Shown here piece by piece: positions 61,700 through 64,000 of a stretch of DNA of 64,000 bases; the first letter of the stretch is position 1, and each line of letters opens with the position of its first letter. The notes under the pieces were generated by a model that did no database searches, was not told the origin of the DNA, and saw nothing but the letters and a program-made list of their open reading frames with translations. A program made the position numbers and the translations under genes. The DNA comes from Gramella sp. Hel_I_59 (GTDB lineage Bacteria > Bacteroidota > Bacteroidia > Flavobacteriales > Flavobacteriaceae). The stretch is taken from assembly GCF_006714895.1 (NCBI RefSeq), contig NZ_VFME01000001.1:1178001-1242000 (forward strand), in the 5' to 3' direction.

Positions 61700-63279
61700 T
61701 ACTTTTTGATGATAAGAAATTTTTCAGTCGTGTTTTCAGATTCAAACATAGCAATATAAATACCACGAGAAAAGCCGGAAAGATTAATTTCTGAGGAAAC
61801 GCTGCGTTCGTTCAAGACCATTTTCCCTGCGGTATTGAAAATCCGGATATTATAATTGGCTGCTGGTCCGGCAAATTTCAGAAAATCTTCTACCGGGTTT
61901 TGATATAAAACTAATTCCGAAGCATTAGTAGCTATGGGATTTGCGGGAGTTGAAAAGTCTGGAATACCATAACCAAGAAAATTATTGGTAGAATTGCTAA
62001 GATGCCCAAGATCTCTAACCAATTGCATCACCTCGAAATTAGTCCATTCCGGGTTTAATTGCCAGAAGCATGCAATGGCTCCTGCCATGATCGGGCTGGA
62101 GAATGATGTGCCATTTACCCCAACGAGCCTATCATCTTCGTTGATTGCTGCGACCTCAATAGCCTGAGCGACCACATCTGGTTTAATTCTCCCGTCTGCG
62201 GTGGGCCCAACAGAACTAAATGGTGCATAGTTCTCTGTAGGATCAACTCCACCAATGGCAAGCACATTAGCATCTGCAGGAGCGCTAATAATATTAAAAT
62301 AATTTTCGTCTCCACGATTTCCCGCTGAAGTGACCACCAGCATTCCTTTTTGCATAGCCATATTAGCTCCTCTGGAAATAAAACTTGTTTGCCCATCCAT
62401 ATCATCCGGAGTATAACTATAGGCCGGGTTATCGTATAAAGTATATCCAAGTGAAGTATTGATGATATCAACACCCAGACTATCAGCTCGCTCGGCGGCC
62501 GCAACCCAATAGGCTTCCTCAACTGGAGTCTCATTAGCAGCAACTTCGGTAACAAAAAGATAATAAGCAGCATCTGGCGCAGTGCCTACATAAAAATTCT
62601 CTCTAAAAGCAGCCATGGTAGAAAGTACCAGTGTACCATGGTTATCCAGTGTGCTTGCGGAATAATCCTCTGAGCGATTCGTGAAATCATAACCTCCCAG
62701 TAAATTGTTCTTATTCCTTAAATTCTGAAACGATACCAGAGAATTTACATTTGGAAAACCAGAGTCCATCACGGCGATGATCATTTCATTTCCTGTTAAA
62801 TCCTGCTTATGTAAATTCTGAAGATTAAGCATTCTAACCTGGTTAGAGGTTGAAGCATAATTAAAATCTATTTCTGTTTCAAGCTTATTCTCGTTGCTTT
62901 TCTGCGGAATGCTTTGACTCCTGTTAGAAAGTTCTTCGAGGAACTGGACATTGGCAACATGATCCAGACTTTCTAAAACCTCAATTGAATTTCGTTCACC
63001 TATTACGTAAACGCAATTAAACCATTTGGATTTAGCCTTAATTTCGAAACCAGATCTTGTTTTAAGATCGCTAATAAAAGCTTCATGAACCGGAACATCA
63101 AGAAAGTCAATAGTCGTACCTCTCAATAATTTGCGCTCGTAAGCTCTTTCAGAAAAAAGATTTTCGGGAGTTTCGAGTGCTTCAACTGCATTAGGTTTGT
63201 CTGTAAAATAAACCAAAGCGTGTTCCTGTGCGAAAGCACAACTGGAAATAAAAAAGATAAGTAGGAATATTTTTTTCAT
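61699..63279 (-). CDS. Subtilisin-like S8 serine peptidase with T9SS C-terminal sorting domain
   Basis: The 526-residue protein has a signal peptide (MKKIFLLIFFISSCAFAQ), a propeptide-like segment (about 20-130), and a catalytic S8 domain with Asp172 (IIAVMDSGFPN), His214 (DNHGTLVLS) and Ser392 (NGTSFSSPIMAG). The last 80 residues are a type A T9SS sorting domain (LYQNPVEDFLKFAG; IRIFNTAGKMVLNE; LSGFSRGIYIAMF; then KK at the end). It is therefore exported across the outer membrane by the gliding-associated type IX system. The upstream gene mnmA ends 25 bp away. Confidence 0.93.
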   Translation of the reverse strand: MKKIFLLIFFISSCAFAQEHALVYFTDKPNAVEALETPENLFSERAYERKLLRGTTIDFLDVPVHEAFISDLKTRSGFEIKAKSKWFNCVYVIGERNSIEVLESLDHVANVQFLEELSNRSQSIPQKSNENKLETEIDFNYASTSNQVRMLNLQNLHKQDLTGNEMIIAVMDSGFPNVNSLVSFQNLRNKNNLLGGYDFTNRSEDYSASTLDNHGTLVLSTMAAFRENFYVGTAPDAAYYLFVTEVAANETPVEEAYWVAAAERADSLGVDIINTSLGYTLYDNPAYSYTPDDMDGQTSFISRGANMAMQKGMLVVTSAGNRGDENYFNIISAPADANVLAIGGVDPTENYAPFSSVGPTADGRIKPDVVAQAIEVAAINEDDRLVGVNGTSFSSPIMAGAIACFWQLNPEWTNFEVMQLVRDLGHLSNSTNNFLGYGIPDFSTPANPIATNASELVLYQNPVEDFLKFAGPAANYNIRIFNTAGKMVLNERSVSSEINLSGFSRGIYIAMFESENTTEKFLIIKK

Positions 63280-63285
63280 AGCAAA

Positions 63286-63295
63286 CTGCCGGCAG
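63286..63295. repeat. Palindromic CTGCCGGCAG, REP-like
   Basis: A perfect 10-bp GC-rich palindrome lies in the 25-bp gap between mnmA and the subtilase gene, followed by a partial copy (GGCAAG). Similar GC-rich palindromes recur between genes in many Flavobacteriia, from memory. No second copy was seen in this window. Confidence 0.35.
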
Positions 63296-63304
63296 GCAAG
63301 TAAG

Positions 63305-64000
63305 TTACGAAATTACCCCAGAACCCAGCAGTTCATCTTTACTATACCAGGCTACAAACTGACCTTCAGTGATCGAAGCCTGTGGTGTTTCAAAAACCAC
63401 ATACATGCCATTTTCAGTTTGATGTAAAACTGCTTCCTGCAACGGCTGGCGGTATCGAATACGAGCTTTAACTTTCATCTCTTTTCCATTTCCTATAGCC
63501 AGGTCTTTGCGAACCCAGTGCACTTCATCATTTGAAATGAACAAAGCCTGCCTGTAAATCCCGGGATGGTTCTTGCCCTGTCCCGTATAGATGACATTTT
63601 CGTTTACATCGGTATCGATCACGAATAAAGGTTCCGGAGTACCACCAACAGCCAGACCTTTTCTTTGTCCTTTTGTGAAATAATGTGCACCTTGATGATT
63701 TCCTACAACCTTGCCCTGATCTTTGCGATAATTGTATTTTTTAGATAGAAACTGCAATTCCTCATTTTTAGACGAAAAGCTCAATTCTTCCTCGTTGTAA
63801 ATATCATCTTCGGAAGAAACCTCCACGATAACTCCTTCTTTCGGTTTTAATTTCTGCTGAAGAAAGTCTGGAAGTCTTACTTTACCAATAAAACAAAGTC
63901 CCTGAGAATCTTTTTTATCAGCAGTTACCAGATCCTGCTCTGAAGCGATCTTTCTCACTTCAGATTTCTGAAGTTCTCCAATAGGGAAGAGGGTTTTGGA
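63305..64000 (-). CDS. mnmA: tRNA-specific 2-thiouridylase MnmA (partial, N-terminus beyond right edge)
   Basis: MnmA makes the 2-thio group of the tRNA wobble uridine for Glu, Lys and Gln. The frame is open to the window edge: [20 protein letters not shown], then [11 protein letters not shown] with the second catalytic Cys, [20 protein letters not shown] and the C-terminal beta domain to 63305. The ATP-binding PP-loop and first catalytic Cys are beyond 64000. The GTG at 63958 is an internal codon, not a start. Confidence 0.97.
   Translation of the reverse strand, partial: SKTLFPIGELQKSEVRKIASEQDLVTADKKDSQGLCFIGKVRLPDFLQQKLKPKEGVIVEVSSEDDIYNEEELSFSSKNEELQFLSKKYNYRKDQGKVVGNHQGAHYFTKGQRKGLAVGGTPEPLFVIDTDVNENVIYTGQGKNHPGIYRQALFISNDEVHWVRKDLAIGNGKEMKVKARIRYRQPLQEAVLHQTENGMYVVFETPQASITEGQFVAWYSKDELLGSGVIS

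Overview
This 64 kb window is chromosomal DNA from a member of the Flavobacteriaceae (Bacteroidota), most likely a marine genus near Gramella/Christiangramia. The grounds are family content and signals rather than a search. There is a subtilase with a type IX secretion (T9SS) sorting tail, CarboxypepD_reg-like and TonB-dependent outer-membrane proteins, families largely confined to Bacteroidota (DUF5606, DUF5686, DUF4295, DUF6503), bacillithiol genes, and Bacteroidota promoters of the form TTG-N17-23-TAnnTTTG. Starts are rarely preceded by Shine-Dalgarno sequences. Both ends cut through a gene: a glycosyltransferase on the left and mnmA on the right.

Layout. 1-6182 is an AT-rich surface-glycan cluster: a GT4 glycosyltransferase, a pyruvyl transferase, a Kdo/WaaP-like kinase, a Stealth phosphotransferase, a CDP-glycerol-phosphotransferase-like enzyme and a GT9 enzyme. 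It abuts dapD. 7093-8617 is ruvX-def-DUF5606. 8711-17134 holds a large DUF5686 outer-membrane protein, smpB, three exported proteins, a CsbD stress protein and clpB. 17304-24200 holds ytxJ, fahA, glyA, a DoxX-like protein, a thioesterase, a glutaminyl cyclotransferase, the 4.5S SRP RNA, an SDR and a transaldolase. 24248-34668 holds a TlpA-like lipoprotein, a YbiT-type ABC-F protein, a TonB-dependent receptor, a CoA-binding protein, a sodium symporter, recR, an E2 acyltransferase and a BLUF photoreceptor. 34843-39673 is a tight six-gene operon: exonuclease, two paralogous exported proteins, FAH-family hydrolase, Hpt protein and cinA. 39901-43514 holds rpmB-rpmG-DUF4295 and then ftsY-amidase-membrane protein. 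43711-45911 is rimO plus a tandem pair of membrane proteins. 46158-52307 holds M16 and M14 peptidases and an esterase. 52449-63279 holds bshC, a PLP decarboxylase, a SIMPL protein, guaA, a LysM/periplasmic-binding fusion, OsmC, DUF922, a nitronate monooxygenase and the T9SS subtilase.

How the genes work together. Most of the window is housekeeping: translation quality control (def, smpB, rimO, mnmA, L28/L33), protein targeting (SRP RNA and FtsY), one-carbon, tyrosine and purine metabolism (glyA, fahA, guaA), repair (recR, ruvX) and proteostasis (clpB). Two pieces of bacillithiol redox biology (ytxJ and bshC) are present. No tRNA, rRNA, CRISPR array, transposase, integrase or phage gene was seen, and no stretch over 300 bp lacks a gene.

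The most interesting material is mainly non-coding: a 22-bp imperfect direct repeat between clpB and ytxJ; a tandem-promoter, mini-ORF and terminator-like leader before rpmB; a palindrome against the rimO -7 box; a long two-tier hairpin between recR and the E2 gene; and several -7 boxes almost touching start codons, which suggests leaderless mRNAs. Among proteins, the BLUF photoreceptor keeps every key residue at the canonical spacing. I did not find a clearly new multi-gene defence or mobile system.
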